DNA of 40,862 nucleotides from Hofstenia miamia (lineage: Eukaryota; Xenacoelomorpha; Acoela): positions 1,449,269 to 1,490,130 of the forward strand of contig SCFE01000078.1 in the NCBI GenBank assembly GCA_004352715.1, written 5' to 3'. Of the stretch, positions 1-10,513 are shown piece by piece (the first letter of the stretch is position 1; every line of letters begins with the position of its first letter). Under the pieces are notes generated by a model that was not told the DNA's origin, searched no databases, and saw only the letters and a list, made by a program, of their open reading frames with translations. The position numbers were made by a program, and so were the translations under genes.

Positions 1-872
1 ATATTTTCTTGGTAAAATTGGTAAATAAAAAAGAAGAAAATGAAAAATGTGACAGTATAAGAGATCTTAGCAATACAATCCTCCACTTCATTCGTAATAT
101 ATGTTGAATCTTAGTTAGCAATTTAACTCCATGGGCCATTTTCTTCATAGTTGCATTGATCTGATTTGTAAATTTAAGTTCATTGTCAATTTCAATACCA
201 AGATATTTAATTTTCTTAGTTTCATAAATGATATTTTTTTCAACATTTATTGATTCTAATGGTTCAATTTTTTCATTTTTATTCTTTATAATCATAAATG
301 CAGTTTTCTCAATATTTTATTTTATCATATTCTGTTCAAAAAACTTCTTTACTTTAATTATATGTTCTTGTAAAATCTTTATTTTGGATGTATATAATAG
401 AGTATCATATGCAAATTGAATGCATTTGTCTTCAATGAAGTTAGGAATATCATCTACATATTGATTGAATAATAGTGGTCATAAAACTGATCCATGTGGC
501 ACTCCATATTTATCAATATTTGTTTTGATGATAGATTGTTTACTTTCACGTATTGTGAACTATCAAATATATATGATTTTAGAAATTGGAGTGATGCATC
601 ACTAAAATTATAAATTTCTCTTAGTTTTTTAATTAGTAAATCATGATTAATTGAATTAAAGGCCTTTGATATATCAAGTGAAGCAATATAAACTTTTTCT
701 ACGCCAGTCATCTATTGTTTCAATTAATGCATAATTTTTTGATAATCCTTTTCTAAAACCAAATTGCTGTTTGCTTAAAAGTTTATTCTCTTTAATGCAG
801 ATGCTTAATTGTTGATATATGAGTTTTTCAAAAATGTTGCTTATTCCTGAGAGAATTGATAAGTAGTATAAC
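1..872 (-). mobile_element. LINE family A, reverse transcriptase fragment (left copy)
   Basis: Read on the minus strand this encodes the middle of a non-LTR retrotransposon reverse transcriptase, broken by frameshifts. From the gap outward there is a fingers segment containing FGFRKG, then a palm motif SLDISKAFNSINHDLL (near 640-690), then GVPHGSVLWPLLF (near 465-505, normally GVPQGSVLGPLLF). Next comes AYDT in place of the catalytic [YF]ADD box, then a thumb piece at the window edge. The damaged catalytic box and multiple frames indicate a dead copy. The 5' side runs into the 1000-N gap and the 3' side leaves the window. The motif style suits the Jockey/CR1/I group; exact clade not determined. 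Confidence 0.85.
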
Positions 873-1872
873 NNNNNNNNNNNNNNNNNNNNNNNNNNNN
901 NNNNNNNNNNNNNNNNNNNNNNNNNNNNNNNNNNNNNNNNNNNNNNNNNNNNNNNNNNNNNNNNNNNNNNNNNNNNNNNNNNNNNNNNNNNNNNNNNNNN
1001 NNNNNNNNNNNNNNNNNNNNNNNNNNNNNNNNNNNNNNNNNNNNNNNNNNNNNNNNNNNNNNNNNNNNNNNNNNNNNNNNNNNNNNNNNNNNNNNNNNNN
1101 NNNNNNNNNNNNNNNNNNNNNNNNNNNNNNNNNNNNNNNNNNNNNNNNNNNNNNNNNNNNNNNNNNNNNNNNNNNNNNNNNNNNNNNNNNNNNNNNNNNN
1201 NNNNNNNNNNNNNNNNNNNNNNNNNNNNNNNNNNNNNNNNNNNNNNNNNNNNNNNNNNNNNNNNNNNNNNNNNNNNNNNNNNNNNNNNNNNNNNNNNNNN
1301 NNNNNNNNNNNNNNNNNNNNNNNNNNNNNNNNNNNNNNNNNNNNNNNNNNNNNNNNNNNNNNNNNNNNNNNNNNNNNNNNNNNNNNNNNNNNNNNNNNNN
1401 NNNNNNNNNNNNNNNNNNNNNNNNNNNNNNNNNNNNNNNNNNNNNNNNNNNNNNNNNNNNNNNNNNNNNNNNNNNNNNNNNNNNNNNNNNNNNNNNNNNN
1501 NNNNNNNNNNNNNNNNNNNNNNNNNNNNNNNNNNNNNNNNNNNNNNNNNNNNNNNNNNNNNNNNNNNNNNNNNNNNNNNNNNNNNNNNNNNNNNNNNNNN
1601 NNNNNNNNNNNNNNNNNNNNNNNNNNNNNNNNNNNNNNNNNNNNNNNNNNNNNNNNNNNNNNNNNNNNNNNNNNNNNNNNNNNNNNNNNNNNNNNNNNNN
1701 NNNNNNNNNNNNNNNNNNNNNNNNNNNNNNNNNNNNNNNNNNNNNNNNNNNNNNNNNNNNNNNNNNNNNNNNNNNNNNNNNNNNNNNNNNNNNNNNNNNN
1801 NNNNNNNNNNNNNNNNNNNNNNNNNNNNNNNNNNNNNNNNNNNNNNNNNNNNNNNNNNNNNNNNNNNNNNNN
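873..1872. other. Assembly gap (1000 N)
   Basis: A run of exactly 1000 N, probably a default-size scaffold gap. Open frames crossing it are meaningless. Confidence 0.99.
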
Positions 1873-2612
1873 GAACTTAAATTTACAAATCAGATCAATG
1901 CTACTATGAAGAAAATGGCCCATGGAGTTAAATTGCTAACTAAGATTCAACATATATTACGAATGAAGTGGAGGATTGTATTGCTAAGATCTCTTATACT
2001 GTCACATTTTTCATTTTCTTCTTTTTTATTTACCAATTTTACCAAGAAAATATTTAAAAAACTTAAAAAAGTTTTTAATTGGGCAATTAACACAATCTGT
2101 AGCAAAAACGATCAAAGTAAAATATTAGAAAAACATAATATCGAATCATTAGAATACTTATTAAGATTAAATTGCCTCTTCTATTTTGGAAAAGACTTTC
2201 AGTAAAATTACAGAAAAATATACATAAGCAAACTAAGACTAATAACAAAATCAAATTTAAAAAGAAATCTTTGAAAAATCATTAACCAATTTTACAACTG
2301 ATTTATGGAACAAACTCCATCCAGATATTAAAGAAGAACGTAATTTCAATAAATTTAAAAAATCATTAAAAATTTCACTAAAACGAAGAAGATCCAACTA
2401 CTTATCAAACTATAGGACAAAGTCCATAAACTACAACAAAGCTATTGAACAATGAAAACCAACAATTTATATCCTTAAGGACAATAAAATTTCGAAACCA
2501 AGCCAAAGTATTTTTCTAGAACCAAGTTAATTTCTATCTATTGTTTCAATTCTTCATAAGTGTTAATCACTTGATTTGTAAAAAACAAAATTAAATACAT
2601 AAATAAATAAAA
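1873..2612 (+). mobile_element. LINE family A, 3' end (right copy)
   Basis: Plus-strand C-terminal part of the same LINE. The first frame (1873-2205) covers the thumb, with a LRSLILSHF-type motif. After frame changes, 2291-2455 encodes the characteristic ORF2 tail beginning FTTDLWNKLHPDI and ends at a TGA (2453-2455). The 3' UTR runs to about 2612 and ends in an A-rich AAATAAATAAA-like tail. Positions 1873-2053 are almost exactly the reverse complement of 1-181. This is a decayed element; no complete ORF remains. Confidence 0.8.
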
Positions 2613-2639
2613 TATTATTATATATCCCTTTAAATTCAT

Positions 2640-3115
2640 TAACAAAATTCCACCCTATGACGAGATATCATTTTTGGCACACTGTCTAAAACAAAATAAA
2701 TGATCAAAAACTATTCACGTGTTAAATTTAATAAAAATATTATGAGGAAATCCTTTATTATTACTGAAATTTATACCTAGAATAAACGACCAAAAAAATG
2801 AAATAATAAGAAACTGAAAAAAATTCAAGAAACTGATAAAATCATTCATACTCAAGCAAAATTTTAAATCAGATAAATCATGGATGGGTTTAAAATTTTA
2901 TAATAGCGACTAACAATAAATCGAAATTAGCAAAATATATTTATTCATTAATTTCTCATTTGCTTGTCTTCATTTTTTATCTGTACTTTGTAGTTTTCCT
3001 TTAAGAAAATCAGTTTTATTTTACAATAGTTCAAATGAATATAGATTATCTTATCTATAAGATGATTATATTGTATCTTGGCAAAGACTATCTTATCTTA
3101 TCTTATCTTATCTTA
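2640..3115 (+). mobile_element. LINE family B, 3' end with (TATCT)n tail
   Basis: Short plus-strand remnant of a different LINE. Around 2765-2910 one frame, with a single stop, encodes FKKLIKSFILKQNF and then SWMGLKFYN. This matches the C-terminal end of the copy at 12745-13317 (SWLGFKFYNKD). The 3' UTR ends in about five TATCT pentamers at 3089-3115, which I take as the microsatellite-like tail of this family. Confidence 0.7.
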
Positions 3116-3365
3116 GAAGAAGAAGAAGAAAAATCTATATTCAGAAATTGTTTTAACAATAAATAGAAATACTGATAACAAATTCTGAAAGCGTCAAGAA
3201 AGTAATACAAAAAAAAGAAAACAACGAATATTTACAAATAAAAAGTGCAAAAAATGAATTTTTCATTATTCGCTTCTTATACCTAATAGGTTCAATTATG
3301 TGTGATCTTTTATTTTGTTTGTTGACTAATTTTGCAGCAAGAAAGTCATTTTTGTAGTATGGGAA
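3115..3365 (-). mobile_element. LINE family B, 3' end (tail-to-tail partner)
   Basis: This is the reverse complement of the 3' region of the plus-strand copy at 14640-15053, with an internal deletion that removes most of the ORF2 tail. It includes the conserved GACGCTTTCAGAATTTGTT block and ends on its own 3' side in repeated TTC (GAA on the plus strand, 3115-3130). It abuts the (TATCT)n tail of the preceding copy, so two LINE 3' ends meet tail to tail. Its 5' side runs into a gap. Confidence 0.75.
3140..3189 (-). other. LINE 3' stem-loop
   Basis: Arms at 3140-3152 and 3177-3189 are complementary over 13 bases with one mismatch (TTCAGAAATTGTT against AACAAATTCTGAA). The loop is about 24 nt. 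It lies just before the 3' tail, the position at which some LINE reverse transcriptases recognise their RNA. Confidence 0.6.
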
Positions 3366-4365
3366 NNNNNNNNNNNNNNNNNNNNNNNNNNNNNNNNNNN
3401 NNNNNNNNNNNNNNNNNNNNNNNNNNNNNNNNNNNNNNNNNNNNNNNNNNNNNNNNNNNNNNNNNNNNNNNNNNNNNNNNNNNNNNNNNNNNNNNNNNNN
3501 NNNNNNNNNNNNNNNNNNNNNNNNNNNNNNNNNNNNNNNNNNNNNNNNNNNNNNNNNNNNNNNNNNNNNNNNNNNNNNNNNNNNNNNNNNNNNNNNNNNN
3601 NNNNNNNNNNNNNNNNNNNNNNNNNNNNNNNNNNNNNNNNNNNNNNNNNNNNNNNNNNNNNNNNNNNNNNNNNNNNNNNNNNNNNNNNNNNNNNNNNNNN
3701 NNNNNNNNNNNNNNNNNNNNNNNNNNNNNNNNNNNNNNNNNNNNNNNNNNNNNNNNNNNNNNNNNNNNNNNNNNNNNNNNNNNNNNNNNNNNNNNNNNNN
3801 NNNNNNNNNNNNNNNNNNNNNNNNNNNNNNNNNNNNNNNNNNNNNNNNNNNNNNNNNNNNNNNNNNNNNNNNNNNNNNNNNNNNNNNNNNNNNNNNNNNN
3901 NNNNNNNNNNNNNNNNNNNNNNNNNNNNNNNNNNNNNNNNNNNNNNNNNNNNNNNNNNNNNNNNNNNNNNNNNNNNNNNNNNNNNNNNNNNNNNNNNNNN
4001 NNNNNNNNNNNNNNNNNNNNNNNNNNNNNNNNNNNNNNNNNNNNNNNNNNNNNNNNNNNNNNNNNNNNNNNNNNNNNNNNNNNNNNNNNNNNNNNNNNNN
4101 NNNNNNNNNNNNNNNNNNNNNNNNNNNNNNNNNNNNNNNNNNNNNNNNNNNNNNNNNNNNNNNNNNNNNNNNNNNNNNNNNNNNNNNNNNNNNNNNNNNN
4201 NNNNNNNNNNNNNNNNNNNNNNNNNNNNNNNNNNNNNNNNNNNNNNNNNNNNNNNNNNNNNNNNNNNNNNNNNNNNNNNNNNNNNNNNNNNNNNNNNNNN
4301 NNNNNNNNNNNNNNNNNNNNNNNNNNNNNNNNNNNNNNNNNNNNNNNNNNNNNNNNNNNNNNNNN
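3366..4365. other. Assembly gap (1000 N)
   Basis: Second run of exactly 1000 N. Confidence 0.99.
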
Positions 4366-4984
4366 GATGTACATGTAACATTTTTAGCTTGTAAAATGTC
4401 TAAAAATTTATAATTTTCAAAAATTGAAATAATTTGCTTTTAACTAATTTAGGTCGCAAAAGGCAGGGTTTAAAAAGGGTCAAAAAAATTGTTCAAAAAC
4501 ATATAGGTGTATAGTTAAAATGGGTATAATTGAATAATTATTTATACGGGTATTGGCCGTAGTTTTTTGACCCATGGCTGCCAAATGCAGAATTTCTAAA
4601 AAACACCTTTTTTCTTATCAAAATCAATAGAAAAGAGTAAAAAGTTATTGAAAACTGATTATTATTAGAAACCCGTATATATACTACCCTGCTTTTCTTT
4701 ACTACTCATGTAAATAGGCCTGAATATGGTACACTAATTAAAAAGCTATTAGCGAACTGTCAGCTGGTTACCCCCCAGAGCTGTCAAAAAGCACTTTGCG
4801 AGTTATCGCAACCTGTCAGAATTTCATTAGTCATCTGTCAATCAAACGCTGAGTCATTAAAACCACTCATCAATATCGCTGAATCAGCTAAGTGTTACGA
4901 GAACTTCAGGGTGTGCCAATGAGACGGGATCTCCCTTTCTATCACTACTAATGACCCATATCAACTTTTGAGGTAGGCTTACAC
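4366..4984. other. No gene recognised
   Basis: AT-rich sequence with no supported ORF. A somewhat more GC-balanced stretch at 4745-4970 has no reading frame or repeat that I can identify. Confidence 0.6.
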
Positions 4985-5570
4985 ATACATAGAACAATTT
5001 AATTCTTTTCAATATTTAGGTATAATTTTTTTTGATACTCAACTAAATTTTACAAAACAAATAACTAATGTTACTAAGAAAATGTGCCTATTTCAATTAA
5101 GGCTCTTAGCAAAATGTTGCAACAACTTCCAACAACATCAAAATTTCAATTAATTCACACATTAATACTAAGTCACTTTAATTATAGAGACATACTGTAT
5201 ACCAACATAAATCAACAAATTTTGAATAAATTTAATGTACAAATAAAATGGGCTATGAAAATAGAATTTAAAAACATATAACAGAAATGCAGAAATAAAC
5301 AAATTAACAAAATCCTTTTTAAATTCTTTACAATATTTAACAAAATTGTTTCTTACCACAAATCCAATTTTCTACAATTTTATAATGCTGATTATTCAAT
5401 AGACCTTATCTAACCTAAATTCGCCATAGAAATTAGTAATTTAATTGTAGATATAAATTTTTGTATGTGTCTTTGTTCTTTATGAAATGCTTTTTGATGC
5501 TCTTTAGTGTTCTAATCAGTATTTTATATTGTTTAAATCAATTATAAATATAATTTTTTTCCTTTCATTG
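4985..5570 (+). mobile_element. LINE family B, thumb and 3' end fragment
   Basis: Begins with a FQYLGI-type motif (about 4998-5040). It continues with a thumb segment (5084-5281) containing LILSHFNYRDILYTN, clearly related to the frame at 14326-14544 (LILSHFNYANIIYTD). The C-terminal signature FYNADYSI follows near 5375-5405. Frames are broken between these blocks. The 3' UTR is assumed to end near 5570; no tail motif is obvious. Confidence 0.75.
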
Positions 5571-5589
5571 CCTTATTAATTTTCTCCAG

Positions 5590-6185
5590 ATAAATTAAAT
5601 TTGGCAAATACAACACCACTATTTAAAACAGATGATCCCGAATTTTGTTGAAATTACAGACCCATCTTAATCACCTATCCAATTAGTAGTGTTTTTGAAC
5701 GAATTCATTTTAATCACGTTGATTGGCATCTTTGCAAACATGATTCTTACTCTAAAACAAAATATAGTTTTCATAAAGGAATTTCTACTAGCAACAATTT
5801 TATGCAAGCTTTTGAAAAATGGAAACAAAGCAGATGAAAATGAATACTTAGCAATTGCTAGCGTAGACTTCTCGAAAACATTTGATTCTATTGATCACAG
5901 TATATTACTAATTAAGGTTAAATTTCTACATTTTTCTAATTACAGTAGTATGCAACGAGTTAAATTTAATGAATCTTTCTCAGACTGGGTTGTACTAAAA
6001 ACAGAGTACCTCTGGGAACAACTTTGGGTCATTTACTATTAAATATTTACAAAAATGATTTGTCTGATTTAGCAACATGTGCCTATACAATATGCAAATG
6101 AAACAATTGTAATTTTCTCTCTAAATATTTTGCTTCTTTATGACTAAGAGTGTTGAATCAAGAAATGAATCTACTGATACTTCAT
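5590..6185 (+). mobile_element. LINE family B, internal RT fragment
   Basis: Contains RT fingers and palm pieces in several frames. TPLFKTDD and NYRPI lie near 5610-5670, then an FERI segment and a YSFHKGIST segment. ASVDFSKTFDSIDHSILL follows near 5850-5910, then MQRVKFNESFSDWV near 5950-5990, which is shared with the copy at 13319-14950. No intact catalytic box is visible. Both ends are missing. Confidence 0.75.
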
Positions 6186-6405
6186 ACTATTAAAGATGTG
6201 CTGGATCCGGTATCCGGTAAAATTCAACTTGCTTACTAGATATGGTAGATGTCATGCAACAAAACAAATTTTTCTGACATATCAGGATGTAGTCTATTTA
6301 ATATTTATTTATGTTCATTCACATTGGTCAATATTAATTGAGAAATAAGTTTGTTTTTTATTAATAATTAGGGCAACCAAAAGTAATTAAAATCATTTTT
6401 TTTCT

Positions 6406-6700
6406 GTTGGTCTATTTTGCAGTCTGCTTAAAATAAGAAGGTTTTCAGACCAGGGGTGGAGTTAAATAAGAAGTTATAAAGTCATAAAAAGTTATCTTTG
6501 TGCTTTTTGAAAAATACAGTAATTTTTGTAGCTGAAATGTCATAAAAGTCTTTTTTGTGTTGGTATATTTTACAGTCTGCTTCAAATTAGAATGTTTTCT
6601 GACCTGGAGTGCAGTTTAATAGGAAGTTTTAAAGTAACAAAAAGTCATCTTTGTTTTCTGAAAAATAGAGTAATATTTGTGACTGAAATGCCTGAAAGTA
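6406..6700. repeat. Two degenerate ~145-bp tandem units
   Basis: 6406-6550 and 6552-6700 align along their length. They share TTTTGCAGTCTGCTT-like, GAAAAATACAGTAAT-like and CTGAAATGTCATAAAAGT-like blocks. A partial third unit lies at about 6970-7090. No coding potential. Confidence 0.6.
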
Positions 6701-7126
6701 ATATTTTGGCATAATTTCACTAAAATTAAATGAAAACCTAAAAATTAATGCTGGATTGTGACTGCTTTAAATCATTTGAACTAAAACAAATATATTCGTT
6801 CAAATTCAATGAATGTACTTCCTTGCCTAAACACCGAGAACTTAATTGCTAGCTAATTGTTGAGCCGACCCTCTGGTCAATGCATTTGTAAGACCAGCCA
6901 TATAAGCTAGCAGCTGAGAAAATGTTAAAGAAACTATATGCAATTATTTCAAGGATTCTGCAAGGCACACATTAGGCAATTATAAAGTCATTAATAGTAA
7001 TATTTTTGTTTTTTGAAAAATACAGAAAAATTTGTTGCTGAAATGTCATAAAAGTAATATTTTACCATAGTTTCATTAAAATTTAGAAACAAACTTAAAA
7101 CTATTTAATCACATCTAAATGTTGAA

Positions 7127-7195
7127 AATGACCATATTGTTTAAAGCAGTTAACCTAACTTATCAACAACTTCCAACTAATGCAAAAATTCAATT
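7127..7195 (+). mobile_element. Small LINE family B scrap
   Basis: About 70 bp closely matching 14324-14392 of the longer family B copy (thumb region, CAACTTCCAACTAATGCAAA-like block). A short isolated remnant. Confidence 0.6.
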
Positions 7196-7199
7196 AATT

Positions 7200-7583
7200 C
7201 AAACTAGTTCATATACAAAATGCAAGGTTAGGCACCAATGCTATATAAATATTTTTCAAAGTTATTTTGATTCTGAGAATTCAGCAATTTTTTAGCAAAA
7301 CTTTTCCTCTGTTAAAAAGAGACTTCTTTAACTCTAAAATCTGACTTGATTGGCTTAAATTTTCCTCTATAATTTAAAACAATGTTCATTTGATCACTGT
7401 AATAGGTTTTATCTATTTTTACAATAGGATTGCGTTTATCAAATTTGCTAAATATAAATTGTCTGATGTTTGAACATTTGCTTAGTTGGGTAGAAAATAC
7501 CATAAAAATTTCAGAGCTAAAAAATGTGAATCAAAAGACTACAGATATACATTAGAATTAAATGTATATTTGAATGTTTCCTC
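7200..7583. other. No gene recognised
   Basis: A 63-codon minus-strand open frame spans 7312-7503. I recognise no family in it and cannot support it as a gene. The stretch ends at a 129-N gap. Confidence 0.4.
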
Positions 7584-7712
7584 NNNNNNNNNNNNNNNNN
7601 NNNNNNNNNNNNNNNNNNNNNNNNNNNNNNNNNNNNNNNNNNNNNNNNNNNNNNNNNNNNNNNNNNNNNNNNNNNNNNNNNNNNNNNNNNNNNNNNNNNN
7701 NNNNNNNNNNNN
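7584..7712. other. Assembly gap (129 N)
   Basis: Run of N; the four open frames crossing it are artefacts. Confidence 0.99.
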
Positions 7713-7860
7713 CACATAAGCTATCTTGATTGAGCTGAGAAGTGGCACTCAAGTATTGGAAGGAACAGTGAAATTGGATGTGGAGATCTGCTTCGGGCAG
7801 ATGCCCACTGAAAGATCAATGCAGAGGTTACCGCTTTGGTTCGTCACCTAAAAAGTGAAT

Positions 7861-8377
7861 AGTTAATTGTGGTTACGTAATGTAATAGCAGAAACTAAGC
7901 AAGCAGTAACATTTAGTAAATCCTTACCCGCAATAACACAATCAATGTTACAAGGTAACAGTGGATCAACAGTGATAAAGCCTGGTAGAGGATGTTACAA
8001 TAAGATAGGTGACAAGGTATACACGTTCACACCCATAAAACTCAAAACAATTTGGTAAGGTCAATACAAGATAACACAAGTACTGCCAAATAATGAGTAT
8101 ATGCAAAATAATGGCAGATTAATGCACTTTCAAAATTTAAAACAAGTGACAGCAGATGTTGAGGAAACTAAATTAGACAAAAAAGCCAAATTAAAAATAA
8201 ACCAAATTAATGGAAACAAAATCCTTTACAATGTGAATGAGTTAGATGGTTTACCAGAAGAAGGTTACAATGAAGAATTCAAAACAAATATCAGTAATGA
8301 AAACATACAAACAAGAGTACTGCCAAGAAGGGCAACAAGAGATAAATATGTATATGACCAAAAGTGTAGGATTTAAA
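7861..8377 (+). pseudogene. Gypsy-like integrase C-terminal fragment
   Basis: One frame reads through 7867-8376 with a single clear internal stop (TAA at 8056-8058). It holds the end of an LTR-retrotransposon integrase: GDKVYTFTP (from 8008), then W-stop-GQY where the family has a WxGPY module, then KITQVLPNNEY and GRLMHFQNLK. This is the small beta-barrel domain that follows the integrase core in Gypsy elements. A lysine- and asparagine-rich tail follows the barrel. No protease, RT or integrase core is present upstream, so this is a 5'-truncated dead element. It is related to, but not the same family as, the element at 33706-40294. Confidence 0.7.
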
Positions 8378-8466
8378 CTTACTCAAAAATTTAGGCAAAT
8401 CAAGAGAGATGCAACAACAACCAATGAGCAAGAGAGTGTGCTGCAACCAGAAGGCTGAGGAAATTG

Positions 8467-9160
8467 TAACATCCAATCCATGAATAAGAGTGCAAAGGAG
8501 TTTTCAAACCAGACGTCAATTCAAGGGAAATGAAGTTCTGACTGATCAATGGCGCAGAGTGAGAAGGTGTCCCAGTAGTCTCCAATGCTGATTTGAGGGC
8601 AGGGTGACAAAAAGACGAAATGCCTCTCCCATTGGAGATCTGCAATGCTGATTCAAGGGCACACAGAGAACTAATGTTAAGCAGCCCAACTTTCCCTCCA
8701 GAGGTCCCCAATGCTGATTTGAGGACAGTGTGACAGTCAGATTTCCAGGAAAAGGTGTTAGTGGGGGAAGAACCATATGCATATGACAGTGATTTCAGGC
8801 TGACATATCTACAGATCCCACAGCTGGTTGATTGCTGACAGAGTTTACTGTAAACTGATTCAAGGATGACTAAGTAGAGACCATCAGCATTGACTAACTT
8901 GATTGTGAGTCAAGCATCAGTAGGCTATTACAGATTAATCAGCTACACACCCCTCAGAAACAACATCAGAAAGAACAGAAAGAACAGTATGTTCAAAAGA
9001 AAAAGAGCAACAAATGTCAAAGATAGACAGAGAAACCCTGCACCCCTACTATATGGGAAACCTAAAAATAAGAAATAATGCCTACAAAAAGCTGTCACCT
9101 GAAACAAAAGATCATATTGGGAAGGTATTGAAAACAGAGGGCAGCAACTTACCAATTGTA
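8467..9160 (+). other. Possible 3' LTR or 3' UTR of the truncated Gypsy element
   Basis: Starts with TGTAACATCC, resembling the TGTAACATCG start of the LTRs at 40111 and 40681. It lies about 90 bp downstream of the integrase frame. I cannot find the other end or a second copy, so the LTR call is inference. Small open frames at 8890-9202 are unrecognised. Confidence 0.3.
8565..8740 (+). repeat. Three ~65-bp degenerate repeats
   Basis: The core CCAATGCTGATTTGAGG recurs near 8580, 8645 (as GCAATGCTGATTCAAGG) and 8708, each followed by a GCAG/ACAG-GTGACA-like stretch. Period about 63-67 bp. Confidence 0.65.
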
Positions 9161-9258
9161 AGTAGTATGAATTGGGCGAGACTTTGTTACACTTTTTTCT
9201 GATTGGTTGAGAGGTGGGTTCCATTTTGTTACACTTTTTTGTGATTGGTCAAGAGGGG

Positions 9259-9312
9259 TGGCCTTTGACCTGAGACGCTGTGGATAATGCTGGAGGTGTT
9301 GTACTGACGTCA
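9259..9312 (+). promoter_or_regulatory. Promoter-like motif cluster inside TIR element (left)
   Basis: A DR1-like pair of half sites (TGGCCTTTGACCT, 9259-9271, one mismatch to a perfect DR1) and a perfect CRE palindrome TGACGTCA (9305-9312). ATTGG (inverted CCAAT) boxes lie just upstream at about 9202 and 9244. Motif matches only; activity is unknown. Confidence 0.35.
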
Positions 9313-9362
9313 TGGAAGTCATGTACTTTTACTATTTTTTGTGTTATGTGGTCTAATTTAGT

Positions 9363-9682
9363 ATTACTTTCCCACATTAACTTACTTTACATGTATCACT
9401 TTCCCACATTAACTTACTTTACATGTATTACTTTCACACATTAACTTACTTTACATGTATTACTTTCACACATTAACTTACTTTACATGTATTACTTTCA
9501 CACATTAACTTACTTTACATGTATTACTTTCACACATTAACTTACTTTACATGTATTACTTTCACACATTAACTTACTTTACATGTATTACTTTCACACA
9601 TTAACTTACTTTACATGTATTACTTTCACACATTAACTTACTTTACATGTATTACTTTCCCACATTAACTTACATTTTTTTA
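9363..9682 (+). repeat. 32-bp minisatellite, about 10 units
   Basis: Units start at 9363 and then every 32 bp. The core is CACATTAACTTACTTTACAT, preceded by ATTACTTTC. Neighbouring units differ by one or two bases. Diverged units with a T-run continue to the gap at 9751. Confidence 0.9.
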
Positions 9683-9750
9683 GTTTTACTTTCCCACATT
9701 ACCTTACATTTTTTTAGTTTTACTTTCCCACATTACATACTTATTTTACA

Positions 9751-10498
9751 NNNNNNNNNNNNNNNNNNNNNNNNNNNNNNNNNNNNNNNNNNNNNNNNNN
9801 NNNNNNNNNNNNNNNNNNNNNNNNNNNNNNNNNNNNNNNNNNNNNNNNNNNNNNNNNNNNNNNNNNNNNNNNNNNNNNNNNNNNNNNNNNNNNNNNNNNN
9901 NNNNNNNNNNNNNNNNNNNNNNNNNNNNNNNNNNNNNNNNNNNNNNNNNNNNNNNNNNNNNNNNNNNNNNNNNNNNNNNNNNNNNNNNNNNNNNNNNNNN
10001 NNNNNNNNNNNNNNNNNNNNNNNNNNNNNNNNNNNNNNNNNNNNNNNNNNNNNNNNNNNNNNNNNNNNNNNNNNNNNNNNNNNNNNNNNNNNNNNNNNNN
10101 NNNNNNNNNNNNNNNNNNNNNNNNNNNNNNNNNNNNNNNNNNNNNNNNNNNNNNNNNNNNNNNNNNNNNNNNNNNNNNNNNNNNNNNNNNNNNNNNNNNN
10201 NNNNNNNNNNNNNNNNNNNNNNNNNNNNNNNNNNNNNNNNNNNNNNNNNNNNNNNNNNNNNNNNNNNNNNNNNNNNNNNNNNNNNNNNNNNNNNNNNNNN
10301 NNNNNNNNNNNNNNNNNNNNNNNNNNNNNNNNNNNNNNNNNNNNNNNNNNNNNNNNNNNNNNNNNNNNNNNNNNNNNNNNNNNNNNNNNNNNNNNNNNNN
10401 NNNNNNNNNNNNNNNNNNNNNNNNNNNNNNNNNNNNNNNNNNNNNNNNNNNNNNNNNNNNNNNNNNNNNNNNNNNNNNNNNNNNNNNNNNNNNNNNNN
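9751..10498. other. Assembly gap (748 N)
   Basis: N run between the minisatellite and a short AT dinucleotide run. Repeats on both sides probably caused it. Confidence 0.99.
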
Positions 10499-10513
10499 AT
10501 ATATATATATATC

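Larger units (their letters stand above)
9161..9750 (+). mobile_element. TIR element with minisatellite, left copy (truncated by gap)
   Basis: Begins with a 35-bp terminus AGTAGTATGAATTGGGCGAG... (9161-9195) whose exact reverse complement ends the second copy at 12472-12506. Then come two 42-bp spaced ATTGG-containing units (from 9186 and 9228), a GGCCTTTGACCT stretch, a TGACGTCA site, and a long 32-bp minisatellite running into the gap. The right terminus of this copy is not seen. No coding sequence, hence non-autonomous. Confidence 0.7.

Noticed and set aside
228-419. 63-codon hydrophobic plus-strand frame
   Set aside because: Lies antisense to LINE A reverse transcriptase; its F/I richness is a by-product of AT-rich coding on the other strand.
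9363-9682. CRISPR array
   Set aside because: The 32-bp units are contiguous without spacers and lie in a eukaryotic TIR element; this is a minisatellite.
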